Source: an uncultured bacterium | GTDB lineage: Bacteria > Bacillota > Clostridia > Lachnospirales > Lachnospiraceae | NCBI GenBank assembly: GCA_905215155.1 | Contig: CAJMPJ010000002.1 | Coordinates: 1-64,000 of the forward strand | Direction: 5' to 3' | DNA length: 64,000 bases | Shown: piece after piece, positions 29,781-39,440 of the stretch | Layout of the letters: every line of letters begins with the position of its first letter | Numbering within the stretch: the first letter of the stretch is position 1 | Notes under the pieces: generated by a model | Seen by the model: the letters and a program-made list of their open reading frames with translations, nothing else | Told to the model about the DNA's origin: nothing | Database searches by the model: none | Program-made: the position numbers and the translations under genes

Positions 29781-30620
29781 TCATTCAAATATCCTGATTT
29801 GTGTACTGGAATGAGTGGGGATTCGCTTGTCTTCGGGAGGCAGCTTGGTATAATCTCCATAGATCCAGGAGAGAACTTCATGCCAGCCCTTGGGAGCCAT
29901 CAGCATCGTACCTTCAAATTCTAAGTCCACGGTTTCCTCGCACCATTCCTTTTGCAGGGTCACATAGAGATAATCCGGCTGATAATTGCTGTAATAGCGC
30001 AGCCTGCTCTTCCCCTTCCGGTCTTTAACCGCCACCATATACTGGAGCTTTCTTAAGACCTTCATAGGGATCAGCTTTCCGATCAGAGCCAGAATTCCCA
30101 CACAGATTTTATTGGTCAGGCTGTATTTTTTAAAATCCAGCTTGTACCGGTGTCCCATGGACAACCCGTAAATAATGGTATGAAGAAGCAGGGTCATGTT
30201 CGCTGCCGTTTTCCGTTCCGGCAATTCATCAATAGTGAATAGATCCACCCAGAGATGATTCAACTTTCCCTCATAATATTCCATCTCTTTGGTATCATCA
30301 TGGGTCCTGCTGTTCTTATAAATAATTCTGGCCGTAAAATCATAAAAGCCTTTTCCGTTTCTCAAATCCTTAGGTTCCAGAAGTTCCATGTTCTCCGGCA
30401 GTTCTCTTTTGACCACCTTTAAAAATGCCTCGTAATTGGGCCGGGTGAACGCCAGGTCCGCATCGTCATCCCATGGAATAAAGCCTTTATGCCTTACGGC
30501 TCCCAAAAGAGTTCCTGCATCCAGGAGATATTTGATCCGGTATTTGCGGCAGATCCTGTCGACTTCTTTTAATATGGCAAGATTCGCCTGATGGACCTTT
30601 GTTAAATCATATTGTTCCAT
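29781..30620 (-). CDS. LicD-family phosphotransferase (nucleotidyltransferase fold)
   Basis: 279 residues. The LicD signature is present: YLLDAGTLLGAVRHKGFIPWDDDADLAF in two blocks at about residues 31-58, with the DDD acid cluster that binds metal. LicD of pneumococcus moves phosphocholine from CDP-choline to teichoic acid or glycan; relatives such as FKRP use CDP-ribitol. Here it is the last gene behind a CDP-sugar pathway (rfbF, rfbG, rfbH), so a CDP-linked donor from that pathway is a possibility, but no choline-uptake or licC gene is near. No membrane helix is certain. Confidence 0.88.
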   Translation of the reverse strand: MEQYDLTKVHQANLAILKEVDRICRKYRIKYLLDAGTLLGAVRHKGFIPWDDDADLAFTRPNYEAFLKVVKRELPENMELLEPKDLRNGKGFYDFTARIIYKNSRTHDDTKEMEYYEGKLNHLWVDLFTIDELPERKTAANMTLLLHTIIYGLSMGHRYKLDFKKYSLTNKICVGILALIGKLIPMKVLRKLQYMVAVKDRKGKSRLRYYSNYQPDYLYVTLQKEWCEETVDLEFEGTMLMAPKGWHEVLSWIYGDYTKLPPEDKRIPTHSSTQIRIFE

Positions 30621-30676
30621 GTTTCCTCCATTCTGCCTGCCCTTTAAAACAGGCAGATCAGTCCCTGCCGGTCATT

Positions 30677-32017
30677 TTACTGCCTTACGGCCTCTTTGAT
30701 GACCTTTGCCATGGTATCAATCATCTCATCGGTCATTCCCGGATAAACACCTACCCAGAATGTATCCTGCATAATCCGGTCCGTATTCTTTAATTCCCCT
30801 ACGATACGAAATCCTTCCTTTGCTTCTCTCATCTGGTCAAAGCAGGGGTGCTTCGTTAAGTTTCCGGCAAACAGCATTCTGGTCTGGATTCCCTTGGATT
30901 CCACATACTGTACCACCTTCGTCCGGTCCACCCCTTCTTTGCAGGTGATCAAAAATCCGAACCAGCTGGGCTTGGAGTTGGGACAGGCTTCGGGAAGGAT
31001 CAGCTTGTCCGATGCTTCAGCGACCCCTTTATAAAGACGTTCAAAATTATGACGTCTGCGTTCTACAAAGGAAGGGAATTTATCCAGCTGCGCACAGCCG
31101 ATGGCTGCCTGCATATCTGTGGTCTTTAAATTATATCCGAAATGGGAATAAACGTATTTGTGGTCGTAGCCTAAGGGCAATTCCCCGTACTGACGGTCAA
31201 ACCGGTGTCCGCATAAGTTATCCGTACCGGATGGGCAGACACAGTCCCTTCCCCAGTCACGCAACGAGCGGATGATCTTATTGAGAAGAGGATTGCTGGT
31301 ATAAACAGCACCTCCTTCTCCCATGGTCATATGGTGGGGGGGATAAAAGCTGGAGGTTCCGATGTCTCCGATGGTACCGGAAAAACGTTCCTCCCCATCA
31401 ATGGTATATTTGGTTCCCAGTGCATCGCAGTTATCCTCAACCAGCCACAGGTTGTACTGATCGCAAAATGCCTTAACCGCAGATAAATCAAAAGGATTCC
31501 CCAGGGTATGGGCAATCATGACCGCCTTGGTCTTTTCGGAACGCGCTGCTTCCAGCATGGTCACGTCAATGTTATACTGGGGAATGGTTACGTCCACAAA
31601 TACCGGTACTGCCCCGTACTGGATCGCAGGGTTCACTGTGGTTGGAAATCCTGCTGCCACGGTAATGATCTCATCTCCCCGCTTGATCTGGCGCTCCTTT
31701 AAAAGGGGGGAAGTCAGAGCCATAAATGCCAGTAGGTTGGCAGAAGACCCGGAGTTTACCAGAGAACAGAAACGAACGTTTAAGTATTTTGCAAATTTCT
31801 TTTCAAATTCATTGGTATAGCGTCCGGAGGTCAGCCAAAACTCCAGAGAACTGTCCACTAAGTTTACCATCTCCTCATGGTCATATACACGGGAGGCATA
31901 AGAAATACGGTCCCCTTCCTGATAGGGCTTTTTCTGATTGTGAAATGTATCACAATATTCTTTTACAAGCGCAAGGATTTCCTCCCTGGCTTCTTTTTCT
32001 GATTTGTGCTCAAACAT
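30677..32017 (-). CDS. rfbH: CDP-4-keto-6-deoxy-D-glucose 3-dehydratase (E1)
   Basis: 446 residues, DegT/DnrJ/EryC1 aminotransferase fold. In place of the PLP lysine of aminotransferases the motif is SSFYPPHHMTMGEGGAV, with histidine, the mark of the dehydratase E1 that removes the 3-hydroxyl. The CVCPSGTDNLCGHRF region supplies cysteines for the [2Fe-2S] cluster E1 also needs. E1 requires an NADH-dependent reductase (E3, RfbI/AscD type) for turnover; none is encoded in the window. It is 22 bases downstream of rfbG. Confidence 0.93.
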   Translation of the reverse strand: MFEHKSEKEAREEILALVKEYCDTFHNQKKPYQEGDRISYASRVYDHEEMVNLVDSSLEFWLTSGRYTNEFEKKFAKYLNVRFCSLVNSGSSANLLAFMALTSPLLKERQIKRGDEIITVAAGFPTTVNPAIQYGAVPVFVDVTIPQYNIDVTMLEAARSEKTKAVMIAHTLGNPFDLSAVKAFCDQYNLWLVEDNCDALGTKYTIDGEERFSGTIGDIGTSSFYPPHHMTMGEGGAVYTSNPLLNKIIRSLRDWGRDCVCPSGTDNLCGHRFDRQYGELPLGYDHKYVYSHFGYNLKTTDMQAAIGCAQLDKFPSFVERRRHNFERLYKGVAEASDKLILPEACPNSKPSWFGFLITCKEGVDRTKVVQYVESKGIQTRMLFAGNLTKHPCFDQMREAKEGFRIVGELKNTDRIMQDTFWVGVYPGMTDEMIDTMAKVIKEAVRQ

Positions 32018-32039
32018 CGCTGCTACCTCCTCTCATCAT

Positions 32040-33119
32040 TTATAAGTCAAAAAATTCTTCTATCTGCCGGTCCATAACTTCCAGCATATCTGCCCCGCCC
32101 AAATAGGCCTTTGCCCACTGAACGGTCTTTTCTACCGCTTCTTTTACTCCATACCTGGGACTCCAGCCAAAGACCTGTTTGATTCTGGAGCAGTCCAGCT
32201 TTAAAAAGTTTGCCTCGTGAGGTCCTCCGGAAAAACGGTCGACCCACGTAAGCCCCTCTCCCCATATCTCACAGAACAGTCCTGCCAACGTCCCGGTGGT
32301 GATACAGTCCCTGTCATCGGGTCCCACGTTATAGTATCCCTGGAAAGACCGGTCCTCATACTGCTTCATGGCAATCGTCATATAAACAGAAAGGGGCTCC
32401 AGAACATGCTGGTAGGGTCTTGTGGAGTGAGGATTTCTCACGATAATATCCTGCTTCTTTGATGCCGCCCGTATGCAGTCCGGAATGATCCGGTCATTGG
32501 CAAAATCCCCGCCCCCGATTACATTGCCGGCACGGGAGGTGGAGACCGCCGTCCGACCGTCGGAAAAGAAGGACTTGGCATAGCTGTGGGTCACCAGTTC
32601 GGAACAGGACTTGCTGTTGGAATAGGGGTCATAGCCGTCAAGGGGGTCCGTCTCCCGGTATCCGTACTCCCATTCTTTATTTTCATACACTTTATCCGTG
32701 GTGACATTCAAAAAGGACTTTACGGAGGAGGTCAGACGAATGCACTCTAACACATTCACGGTCCCCATGACATTGGTTTCATAGGTATATACCGGGTCCT
32801 TATAGGAGTCCCGGACAATAGGCTGGGCCGCAAGATGAAAAACGATTTCCGGCTTTGTCTCTTCAAATACGTTCTTCAGATGCTCCAGGTCCCGGATATC
32901 GCCGGTTATGGAGTTCATGTAACCGGAAAGTCCGGTCACTTCAAACAGGCTTGGAGTTGTAGGCGGATTCAGGGAATAACCGGTTACAGACGCACCTGCG
33001 TTTATGAGCAGGCGGCACAGCCAGGACCCTTTAAAGCCGGTGTGTCCTGTGACCAGAACCTTTTTTTCTTTATAAAACTCAGAAAATTCATTCCATTTTG
33101 TATTTGTCCAACTTGTCAT
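32040..33119 (-). CDS. rfbG: CDP-glucose 4,6-dehydratase
   Basis: 359 residues, extended short-chain dehydrogenase fold. Seen: the NAD-binding VLVTGHTGFKGSWLC, the ATTDK-like NVTTDKVYENKEWEYGYRE, and the conserved YDPYSNSKSCSELV with the catalytic Tyr-x3-Lys. It converts CDP-D-glucose to CDP-4-keto-6-deoxy-D-glucose, feeding rfbH. One base separates its start from the rfbF stop, so translation is tightly coupled. Confidence 0.95.
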   Translation of the reverse strand: MTSWTNTKWNEFSEFYKEKKVLVTGHTGFKGSWLCRLLINAGASVTGYSLNPPTTPSLFEVTGLSGYMNSITGDIRDLEHLKNVFEETKPEIVFHLAAQPIVRDSYKDPVYTYETNVMGTVNVLECIRLTSSVKSFLNVTTDKVYENKEWEYGYRETDPLDGYDPYSNSKSCSELVTHSYAKSFFSDGRTAVSTSRAGNVIGGGDFANDRIIPDCIRAASKKQDIIVRNPHSTRPYQHVLEPLSVYMTIAMKQYEDRSFQGYYNVGPDDRDCITTGTLAGLFCEIWGEGLTWVDRFSGGPHEANFLKLDCSRIKQVFGWSPRYGVKEAVEKTVQWAKAYLGGADMLEVMDRQIEEFFDL

Positions 33120-33120
33120 A

Positions 33121-33897
33121 TTAATTCTCCCAAATCTTCCAGGGGGCCTTTCCGGACTGCCATAGATCTTCTAACTTCTTCATCTCACGCTGGGTATCCA
33201 TGCACTGCCAGAAGCCGGTGTGATGGAAGCTCATAAGCTGTCCTTCTTCTGCCAGCCGCTGCATCGGCTCCTGTTCCAAAACTGTGGTATCATCTTTTAA
33301 ATAAGAGAAAACCTCCGGATTCAATACCATAAATCCGCCGTTAATCAGGCTGGCATCCGCTTCCGCCTTCTCCCGGAAGGAACGAACCACATTCCCTTCG
33401 TCAATATCCAGCACTCCTTTTAACTGTGCAATGTTTACGGTGGTCATGGTGGCTGTCTTTCCGTGACTTTCATGGAATTTTAATAAGGCTTTTAAATCCA
33501 CATCACAAACTCCGTCCCCATAGGTGAGCATAAACGGTTCATTCCCGATATAAGGCTGAATGCGTTTGATTCTGCCTCCGGTCATAGTCTTTAACCCCGT
33601 ATCTACAAGAGTCACTTTCCATGGTTCAGAATAATTATTATGTACCTCCATGCTGTTATTGGCCAGGTCAAAGGTCACATCTGAGGTATGAAGGAAATAG
33701 TCCGCAAAGAACTCCTTTACGACATACTGTTTATATCCCAGGCAGATCACGAAATCATGGAACCCGTACTGGGAATAATACTTCATAATATGCCAGAGTA
33801 TGGGCCGCTCTCCGATTTCAATCATGGGCTTTGGTTTTAAATGGCTCTCCTCACTGATCCGGGTCCCAAGCCCACCTGCTAATAATACAACTTTCAT
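33121..33897 (-). CDS. rfbF: Glucose-1-phosphate cytidylyltransferase
   Basis: 258 residues. Nucleotidyltransferase start VVLLAGGLGTRISEESHLKPKPMIEIG with the signature loop, then FHDFVICLGYKQYVVKEFFADY, typical of the CDP-glucose enzyme in contrast to the dTDP one. It joins CTP and glucose 1-phosphate into CDP-glucose, the first step of 3,6-dideoxyhexose synthesis. Second gene of the cluster, 18 bases after the glycosyltransferase gene. Confidence 0.96.
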   Translation of the reverse strand: MKVVLLAGGLGTRISEESHLKPKPMIEIGERPILWHIMKYYSQYGFHDFVICLGYKQYVVKEFFADYFLHTSDVTFDLANNSMEVHNNYSEPWKVTLVDTGLKTMTGGRIKRIQPYIGNEPFMLTYGDGVCDVDLKALLKFHESHGKTATMTTVNIAQLKGVLDIDEGNVVRSFREKAEADASLINGGFMVLNPEVFSYLKDDTTVLEQEPMQRLAEEGQLMSFHHTGFWQCMDTQREMKKLEDLWQSGKAPWKIWEN

Positions 33898-33915
33898 TCT
33901 CTGATCCTCCAGTCT

Positions 33916-34698
33916 TTAGTCATACTCCTTATAAGCCTTCCGGTAAAAATGCATGAGCACTTTTACAACCGGTGCAGGCCACATCTTTAAAAACATCTCC
34001 GCTTCTTCTTTTGCCCTGCTGTTATCCGCAATACAGGCTTTTGTCGTGGCGTCTCCATGGACACGGTAAAATAGAACGGGCCTTTCCACGCAGATAAAGC
34101 GCCCCGGAAGCTCTGCCAGCTTATACAAGGTATCCCAGTCCAGTGCAAACCGGTACGGGGAGGTGAACAGAGGCTCCCCCAGCATTTCCTTATTGTATGC
34201 ACATGCGGGACAGCATATGGAATTGCCAAATCGCAGAGCACTTTTTTTTACCCAGGTAAGGTGGCTGATTCTGCGGAAACGCAAAGGAAGCCGAAGAATC
34301 CGTTTGATAAATTCCACGGCCTCAAATCCGGATAACCGACCTTCTTTTACCACCGCATATCCTCCGGTAAATACAGTCATATCCGGGTATTTTTTCTCAC
34401 ATTCCAGCAGTTTCTCTGCATAATCCTTCCGGTATAAATCATCCTGGTGGGCAATGGTCACAAAACGGGCATCTGCCTTGTGATAGGCAAAGTTCCAGTC
34501 GTCCCTTATGCTGCTTTCCCCATGCCGGATGTATATGGGAATGCCGTACTTTTCTCCCAGTCCGGTAATAAATGAGCTGGGAGTAGAGGTGCACAGCAGA
34601 ATATCTGATTGTACGGTCTGTGCTTTTAAAGAACGGATGCAGGATTCCAGATAGGGGGAATCCTTATAAGCACAGATTGCAAAAGCATGTAATTTCAT
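33916..34698 (-). CDS. Glycosyltransferase family 2
   Basis: 260 residues. GT-A fold: FAICAYKDSPYLESCIRSLKAQ at the N-terminus, and IAHQDDLYRKDY carrying the metal- and nucleotide-sugar-binding acids. The C-terminal part is basic and amphipathic (LRLPLRFRR, KVLMHFYRKAYKEYD), suggesting membrane-surface attachment. ATG 34698 follows GAGG by 8 bases; the longer open frame at 34764 adds an implausible hydrophobic start without ribosome site. First gene of the rfb cluster, likely transferring the finished sugar to a lipid-linked or wall acceptor. Confidence 0.88.
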   Translation of the reverse strand: MKLHAFAICAYKDSPYLESCIRSLKAQTVQSDILLCTSTPSSFITGLGEKYGIPIYIRHGESSIRDDWNFAYHKADARFVTIAHQDDLYRKDYAEKLLECEKKYPDMTVFTGGYAVVKEGRLSGFEAVEFIKRILRLPLRFRRISHLTWVKKSALRFGNSICCPACAYNKEMLGEPLFTSPYRFALDWDTLYKLAELPGRFICVERPVLFYRVHGDATTKACIADNSRAKEEAEMFLKMWPAPVVKVLMHFYRKAYKEYD

Positions 34699-34809
34699 AA
34701 TTTGATCCTCAAAGGCTGCTTGTCTTAGTATGGCTATGATTATACCATAAAAACAGGAAAACATTCCACCATATTCATTATTTTGAAAGAATTTGAGACA
34801 GGAGTTTCC

Positions 34810-35835
34810 TTACCGCTCAATATAACCTTTCAGCAGTTTTAATGTCTGCTCCATACCCTTGATATGGGTTCTTTCTGTTCCGTGGGACGCATGGACTCCC
34901 TGGCCGATCAGTGCCCCGCGAATGTTATTGCCGCCTCGGATGGCCGCTCCCACATCAGATCCGTAGTGAGGGAACACATCAACGGCATAGTCAATGTTCT
35001 GTTCTTTTGCGATGGCAATCAGTTGGCTTGTCATCTCGTAATCATAGGGGCCGGAGGAATCCTGGGCACAAATGGATACCTTTCTTTCCCCGCCCGTCAG
35101 GTCATCGCCTAAGGCGCCCATATCCACAGCAATAAACTCTTCGATGTCTTCCGGAATCCAGCTTGCTCCGAAACCTACCTCTTCATAATTACTGATCACA
35201 AGTTTTAATGTTCTCTTTGGACGTTTCCCTGATTCGGAGATGTCTTTTAACAAGCCTAATAACACTGCCACGGAAGCCTTGTCATCTAAGTGGCGGGATT
35301 TGATGTAACCGCTTTCTGTATAGACAAACATGGGATCAAAGCTGATGTAATCACCGGCTGAAATATCCAGTTTCAGAACGTCTTCTTCACTTTCTACCAG
35401 CTCATCAAGGCGGACTTCCATATTCTTTGCCTTACGCTCCAGGGTTTTGGCATTGTCATAGGTGTGGACCGACGGCTCTTTGGTCAAAATGGTTCCTGTG
35501 TAGGTCTTTCCGGTTCTGGTGTGCACTTTGCAGTACATCCCCTCAATGCTTTCCATCATGAAACCGCCCACTAAAACCATATTCAGCATTCCCTGGGGGG
35601 TGATGGAGCGGACCATGGCACCCAGCGTATCTACATGAGCGGATAATCCTAAAACTTCTTTGGTCTCTCCGGGTACCTCTATGATAAGGCCGCCTTTGCG
35701 GTTGTAGGTGGAGGAATATCCAAAGGACCGGGCTTCCTCCTGTACTGCTTTTAAGACTTCCCTGGTATAGCCGCTGGGACTTGGGATGTGAATGATTTTT
35801 TCCAGGATTTCCGTTATATATTTCATCGTTTCCAT
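34810..35835 (-). CDS. M42-family metallo-aminopeptidase (glutamyl aminopeptidase/endoglucanase-like)
   Basis: 341 residues. Metal and catalytic residues of the M42/M28 clan are visible: His67 and Asp69 (SAHVDT), Asp184 (RHLDDKAS), Glu218-Glu219 (NYEEVGFGAS), an Asp in IAVDMGAL, and HASHGTERTH near the C-terminus. Such enzymes form large dodecamers (TET) that trim peptides in the cytoplasm. It is separate from the sugar cluster: 111 bases and opposite role. The ribosome site AGAAGG is 9 bases before the first ATG. Confidence 0.93.
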   Translation of the reverse strand: METMKYITEILEKIIHIPSPSGYTREVLKAVQEEARSFGYSSTYNRKGGLIIEVPGETKEVLGLSAHVDTLGAMVRSITPQGMLNMVLVGGFMMESIEGMYCKVHTRTGKTYTGTILTKEPSVHTYDNAKTLERKAKNMEVRLDELVESEEDVLKLDISAGDYISFDPMFVYTESGYIKSRHLDDKASVAVLLGLLKDISESGKRPKRTLKLVISNYEEVGFGASWIPEDIEEFIAVDMGALGDDLTGGERKVSICAQDSSGPYDYEMTSQLIAIAKEQNIDYAVDVFPHYGSDVGAAIRGGNNIRGALIGQGVHASHGTERTHIKGMEQTLKLLKGYIER

Positions 35836-35975
35836 TTTATACAGCCTTCTTTCTCAATCGTATCATTTGAATTTTTATTTTTTGTTTCGCTGTTTATATT
35901 GTTTGTTTTTATTCCCCTTCCATTTTAGCAGAATTTCTTCAGCTTGGCTACCCGATTGAAAAAAGGACATAAAAC

Positions 35976-36017
35976 AAGCCTTGAAATGGGTCTGCTCACA
36001 CATCCCATTCAAGGCTT
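35976..36017 (-). terminator. Terminator after glutamine synthetase
   Basis: A 14-base-pair stem (35976-35990 with 36004-36017, one bulged A) closed by a 13-base loop, followed on the minus strand by GTTTTATG. The T tract is short. The rest of the gap up to the M42 gene (35836-35975) is T-rich with no other feature. Confidence 0.6.
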
Positions 36018-36072
36018 ATTTCATCATTCTATTTTATTACCAGGCTGTTTTCAACAGCGATTTATGGATTTC

Positions 36073-38190
36073 TTATACTTCAAAGATCAAATCTCCGTAG
36101 CTTGGCAATGGCCATAATTCTTTGTCTACGATCAGTTCCAGCTTGTCGGCCGGAGTACGAAGAGCCGCCATGGCCGGTACTACTTCATCATGATAAGCGG
36201 TTGCCTGTTCTTTGTTATCTCCGATGGCTGCACACTTGTCGGCTACCTCAGACAGAGCGGCTACAGCCACCTTCATATCGGAAAGATATGCGCTTACTTC
36301 CACAAGAAGTTCTTCCTGAACGCTGGTATCTGCATCCGGACATGCGGACTTGATTTTTCCTATAGAATCCGCAAGTATGGAGGTGTATTTTACAACCGCC
36401 GGAATCAGCTGCTTGCTGGCCACCTCAATCATGGTTCTTGCTTCAATGTTGATGGCTTTGCTGTATGCTTCATATTCAATCTCAACACGGGATTCCAGCT
36501 CTGCCTTTGTAAATACCTTGAATTCTTCAAACATCCGGATGGAAGCTTCCGTGGTGAGTGCAGGAATGGCTTCTACCATGGACTTCAAGTTTGGAAGACC
36601 TCTCTTTTCCGCTTCTTCTACCCATTCAGCGGAATAACCGTTGCCGTTAAAGATGACTCTTCTATGGGCTGATAACTGGTTTTTAATCAGATCATGGACT
36701 GCAGTATCAAAATCTTCCGCATTCTCCAGAATATCCGCTGCTTCTTTAAACGCCTCTGCAGTAATGGTGTTTAATACTACGTTTGGAGAAGAAATGGAAT
36801 CAGAGGAACCAACCATACGGAACTCGAACTTGTTGCCGGTAAATGCGAATGGAGAGGTTCTGTTACGGTCTGTTGCATCCTTGAATAAATCAGGTAAGGT
36901 TCTAACGCCTGTCTTTAAGGTTCCGCCAACCTTGGAACGGGTAGCTTCTCCGGTGCTGCAAAGCTGATCTACCACATCCTCTAACTGCTCGCCGATGAAT
37001 ACGGAAATGATTGCAGGCGGAGCCTCATTGGCACCCAGTCTGTGATCGTTTCCTACATCAGCTGCAGATTCACGAAGAAGGTCCGCATGTTTGTCTACTG
37101 CCTTTAAGATACAGGATAATACCAGTAAGAACTGGATATTCTCATGAGGGGTCTCTCCTGGATTCAATAAGTTGATTCCGTCGTCCGTGGTTAAGGACCA
37201 GTTATTGTGCTTACCGGAACCATTTACACCTGCGAATGGCTTTTCATGAAGCAGACAGTTTAATCCGTGGCGTCCTGCCACTTTCTTTAAGGTCTCCATC
37301 ACCAGCTGGTTATGGTCAACCGCTACGTTTGCCTGTTCAAAGATGGGTGCCAGCTCATGCTGTGCCGGAGCTACTTCATTATGCTGTGTCTTTGCCGGAA
37401 CGCCAAGTTTCCAAAGCTCTTCGTTTACTTCCTTCATGTAAGCGGCAACTCTCTCGCGGATAGAGCCAAAGTAATGATCCTCTAACTCCTGTCCCTTTGG
37501 AGGCATTGCGCCGAATAGGGTACGGCCGGAATAAACCAGATCTTTTCTCTGTAAATATTTTTCATGGTCAACCAGGAAGTATTCCTGCTCCGGTCCAACG
37601 GATGGAGTGACTCTCTTTGAAGTGGTATTTCCGAATAATCTTAAGATTCTTATCGCCTGCTCATCGACAGCTTCCATGGATCTTAAGAGAGGGGTCTTTT
37701 TGTCAAGTGCTTCTCCTGTATAGGAGCAGAAAGCAGTGGGGATACAAAGGGTGACACCGATCGCATCTTCTCTTAAAAATGCAGGTGAAGTACAATCCCA
37801 TGCAGTATATCCTCTGGCTTCAAAAGTTGCACGAAGTCCTCCGGAAGGGAAGGAGGAAGCATCCGGTTCGCCTTTTACAAGCTCCTTGCCGGAAAATTCC
37901 ATGATTACTTTTCCGTCTGATGTCGGAGCAGAAATGAAGGAATCATGTTTTTCTGCAGTAATGCCGGTAAGTGGCTGGAACCAATGGGTATAGTGAGTCG
38001 CACCTCTTTCTATTGCCCAGTCCTTCATTGCATGTGCAACGACATCAGCAATGGAAGGATCTAACTCTGCGCCATTCTCGATTGTTTTCTTTAATTTCTT
38101 GAAAACAGATTTTGGTAAACGCTCTTTCATTACGGTTTCATTAAATACATTCTTACCGAACATCTCGGCTACGTTCACAACTTCACTCAT
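36073..38190 (-). CDS. glnN: Glutamine synthetase type III
   Basis: 705 residues, the length of the GSIII class (GlnN), far longer than the ~450-residue GSI. It makes glutamine from glutamate, ammonia and ATP. GSIII features: [20 protein letters not shown] near residues 63-82, the [23 protein letters not shown] block, [19 protein letters not shown] and [17 protein letters not shown] of the ATP and ammonium sites. GSIII is found mainly in anaerobes, cyanobacteria and Bacteroides. The leader carries a 17-base palindrome that may be an operator. Ribosome site AGGATGG lies 7 bases before the ATG. Confidence 0.97.
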   Translation of the reverse strand: MSEVVNVAEMFGKNVFNETVMKERLPKSVFKKLKKTIENGAELDPSIADVVAHAMKDWAIERGATHYTHWFQPLTGITAEKHDSFISAPTSDGKVIMEFSGKELVKGEPDASSFPSGGLRATFEARGYTAWDCTSPAFLREDAIGVTLCIPTAFCSYTGEALDKKTPLLRSMEAVDEQAIRILRLFGNTTSKRVTPSVGPEQEYFLVDHEKYLQRKDLVYSGRTLFGAMPPKGQELEDHYFGSIRERVAAYMKEVNEELWKLGVPAKTQHNEVAPAQHELAPIFEQANVAVDHNQLVMETLKKVAGRHGLNCLLHEKPFAGVNGSGKHNNWSLTTDDGINLLNPGETPHENIQFLLVLSCILKAVDKHADLLRESAADVGNDHRLGANEAPPAIISVFIGEQLEDVVDQLCSTGEATRSKVGGTLKTGVRTLPDLFKDATDRNRTSPFAFTGNKFEFRMVGSSDSISSPNVVLNTITAEAFKEAADILENAEDFDTAVHDLIKNQLSAHRRVIFNGNGYSAEWVEEAEKRGLPNLKSMVEAIPALTTEASIRMFEEFKVFTKAELESRVEIEYEAYSKAINIEARTMIEVASKQLIPAVVKYTSILADSIGKIKSACPDADTSVQEELLVEVSAYLSDMKVAVAALSEVADKCAAIGDNKEQATAYHDEVVPAMAALRTPADKLELIVDKELWPLPSYGDLIFEV

Positions 38191-38219
38191 AAATTTTCCA
38201 TCCTCTCATATGAATTACC

Positions 38220-38236
38220 ACTTAATAATATTAAGT
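38220..38236. promoter_or_regulatory. 17-base palindrome in the glutamine synthetase leader
   Basis: ACTTAATA, a central A, TATTAAGT: two exact 8-base arms, 30-46 bases upstream of the ATG. An imperfect -10-like box overlaps it. A nitrogen-responsive regulator site is a guess. Confidence 0.4.
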
Positions 38237-38280
38237 CAGTTTGCCCTTTTTTAAAGTCTCCATATTATTTGAATATGCAT

Positions 38281-38320
38281 AAAATTAGAAAAGGCGCCCT
38301 CCTAATACAAGGAGAACGCC
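38281..38320 (-). terminator. Intrinsic terminator after fba
   Basis: GGCG and CTCCT (38293-38303) pair with AGGAG and CGCC (38310-38320), with a small internal loop; on the minus strand TTTTCTAATTTT follows (38281-38292). It ends fba 76 bases after the stop. A TTGATT-17-TATTTT promoter-like pair just upstream (38334-38362) would start only a few bases before the hairpin, so attenuation of glnN is a weaker alternative. Confidence 0.65.
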
Positions 38321-38395
38321 ATCGTTCCTATCTAAAATAAATCATTTTCCTAAAAAAATCAAGTACTTTTTCAAAAATATTTTAAGAAGGTGCAA

Positions 38396-39259
38396 TTAAG
38401 CTTTACCAACGGAACCAAATAATTCCATCTTTTCCTTTACGGTTGCTTTGATGGCTTCCGTACCAGGAGCAAGAAGTTTTCTTGGGTCAAAGCCCTTGCC
38501 TTCTAAATCCTTGCCTGCTTCCACGTATTTACGGGTAGCTTCTGCAAAGGAAAGCTGGCACTCGGTATTTACATTGATCTTTGCAACGCCAAGGCTGATG
38601 GCTTTCTTGATCTGATCTTCCGGAATGCCTGTACCACCGTGAAGTACCAAAGGCATGTCGCCTACTTTATCTTTTACAGCAGCCAGAGTTTCAAAGCTTA
38701 AGCCAGCCCAGTTCTCCGGATATTTTCCATGGATGTTGCCGATTCCTGCAGCCAGCATGGTTACGCCTAAATCAGCGATCTGCTTGCACTCATCGGGATC
38801 TGCACATTCTCCCATTCCGATAACGCCGTCTTCTTCCCCCCCGATGGAACCAACTTCAGCTTCCAGGGAAAGTCCCTTTTCTGCACAAACTTTAACAAGT
38901 TCAGTCGTTTTCTCCACATTCTCAGCGATGGGATAATGGGAACCGTCAAACATGATGGAGGAAAATCCTGCCTCGATGCATTTGTAGCAGCCTTCATAGG
39001 AGCCATGGTCCAGATGAAGCGCTACGGGAACAGAAATCTTTAATTCTTCAATCATGGCTTTCACCATAGCAGCTACAGTCTTGTAGCCTGTCATGTATTT
39101 ACCAGCACCTTCGGAAACGCCCAGAATGACTGGAGATTTTAATTCCTCTGCTGTCTGTAAAATAGCCTTTGTCCACTCAAGGTTATTAATGTTGAACTGT
39201 CCGACTGCGTATTTTCCGTCTCTTGCTTTTTCAAGCATTTCTTTTGCTGAAACTAACAT
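38396..39259 (-). CDS. fba: Fructose-bisphosphate aldolase, class II
   Basis: 287 residues. Zinc enzyme splitting fructose 1,6-bisphosphate in glycolysis. Seen: AVGQFNINNLEW, the zinc-binding VALHLDHGSYEGC with two His/Asp ligands, EAEVGSIGGEEDGV, GIGNIHGKYPE, LVLHGGTGIPEDQIKKAI and VNVNTEC-like KINVNTECQLSF. Ends AGG-rich and basic. It is monocistronic, with its own sigma-A promoter divergent from the MATE gene. Confidence 0.97.
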   Translation of the reverse strand: MLVSAKEMLEKARDGKYAVGQFNINNLEWTKAILQTAEELKSPVILGVSEGAGKYMTGYKTVAAMVKAMIEELKISVPVALHLDHGSYEGCYKCIEAGFSSIMFDGSHYPIAENVEKTTELVKVCAEKGLSLEAEVGSIGGEEDGVIGMGECADPDECKQIADLGVTMLAAGIGNIHGKYPENWAGLSFETLAAVKDKVGDMPLVLHGGTGIPEDQIKKAISLGVAKINVNTECQLSFAEATRKYVEAGKDLEGKGFDPRKLLAPGTEAIKATVKEKMELFGSVGKA

Positions 39260-39304
39260 ATCACGAACCTCCGTTTGTTCTAAGATTTTATCTTTTATTT
39301 TTTC

Positions 39305-39333
39305 ATTATATACTATTATGACCCATTTGGAAA
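39305..39333 (-). promoter_or_regulatory. sigma-A promoter of fba
   Basis: On the minus strand TTTCCA (39328-39333), 17 bases, TATAAT (39305-39310). Start near 39297, about 38 bases before the ATG. Confidence 0.65.
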
Positions 39334-39377
39334 GAATAATTTTAAAAAGATCGTTTTTTTTATAACAAAGTTACATT

Positions 39378-39406
39378 TTGCTTTCATCGGGACAATGCTT
39401 TATAAT
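39378..39406 (+). promoter_or_regulatory. sigma-A promoter of the MATE exporter gene
   Basis: TTGCTT (39378-39383), 17 bases, TATAAT (39401-39406). Start near 39413, 28 bases before the ATG. Confidence 0.75.
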
Positions 39407-39440
39407 AGTATTAAAATAAATACAATATGGGAGAAATGTT

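Noticed and set aside
36190..36672. A 160-codon plus-strand frame
   Set aside because: Antisense to the type III glutamine synthetase, which is intact.
38334..38362. TTGATT-17-TATTTT as the glnN promoter
   Set aside because: Its start would fall only a few bases before a terminator hairpin; ending fba is the simpler reading, so it is kept only as a weak alternative.
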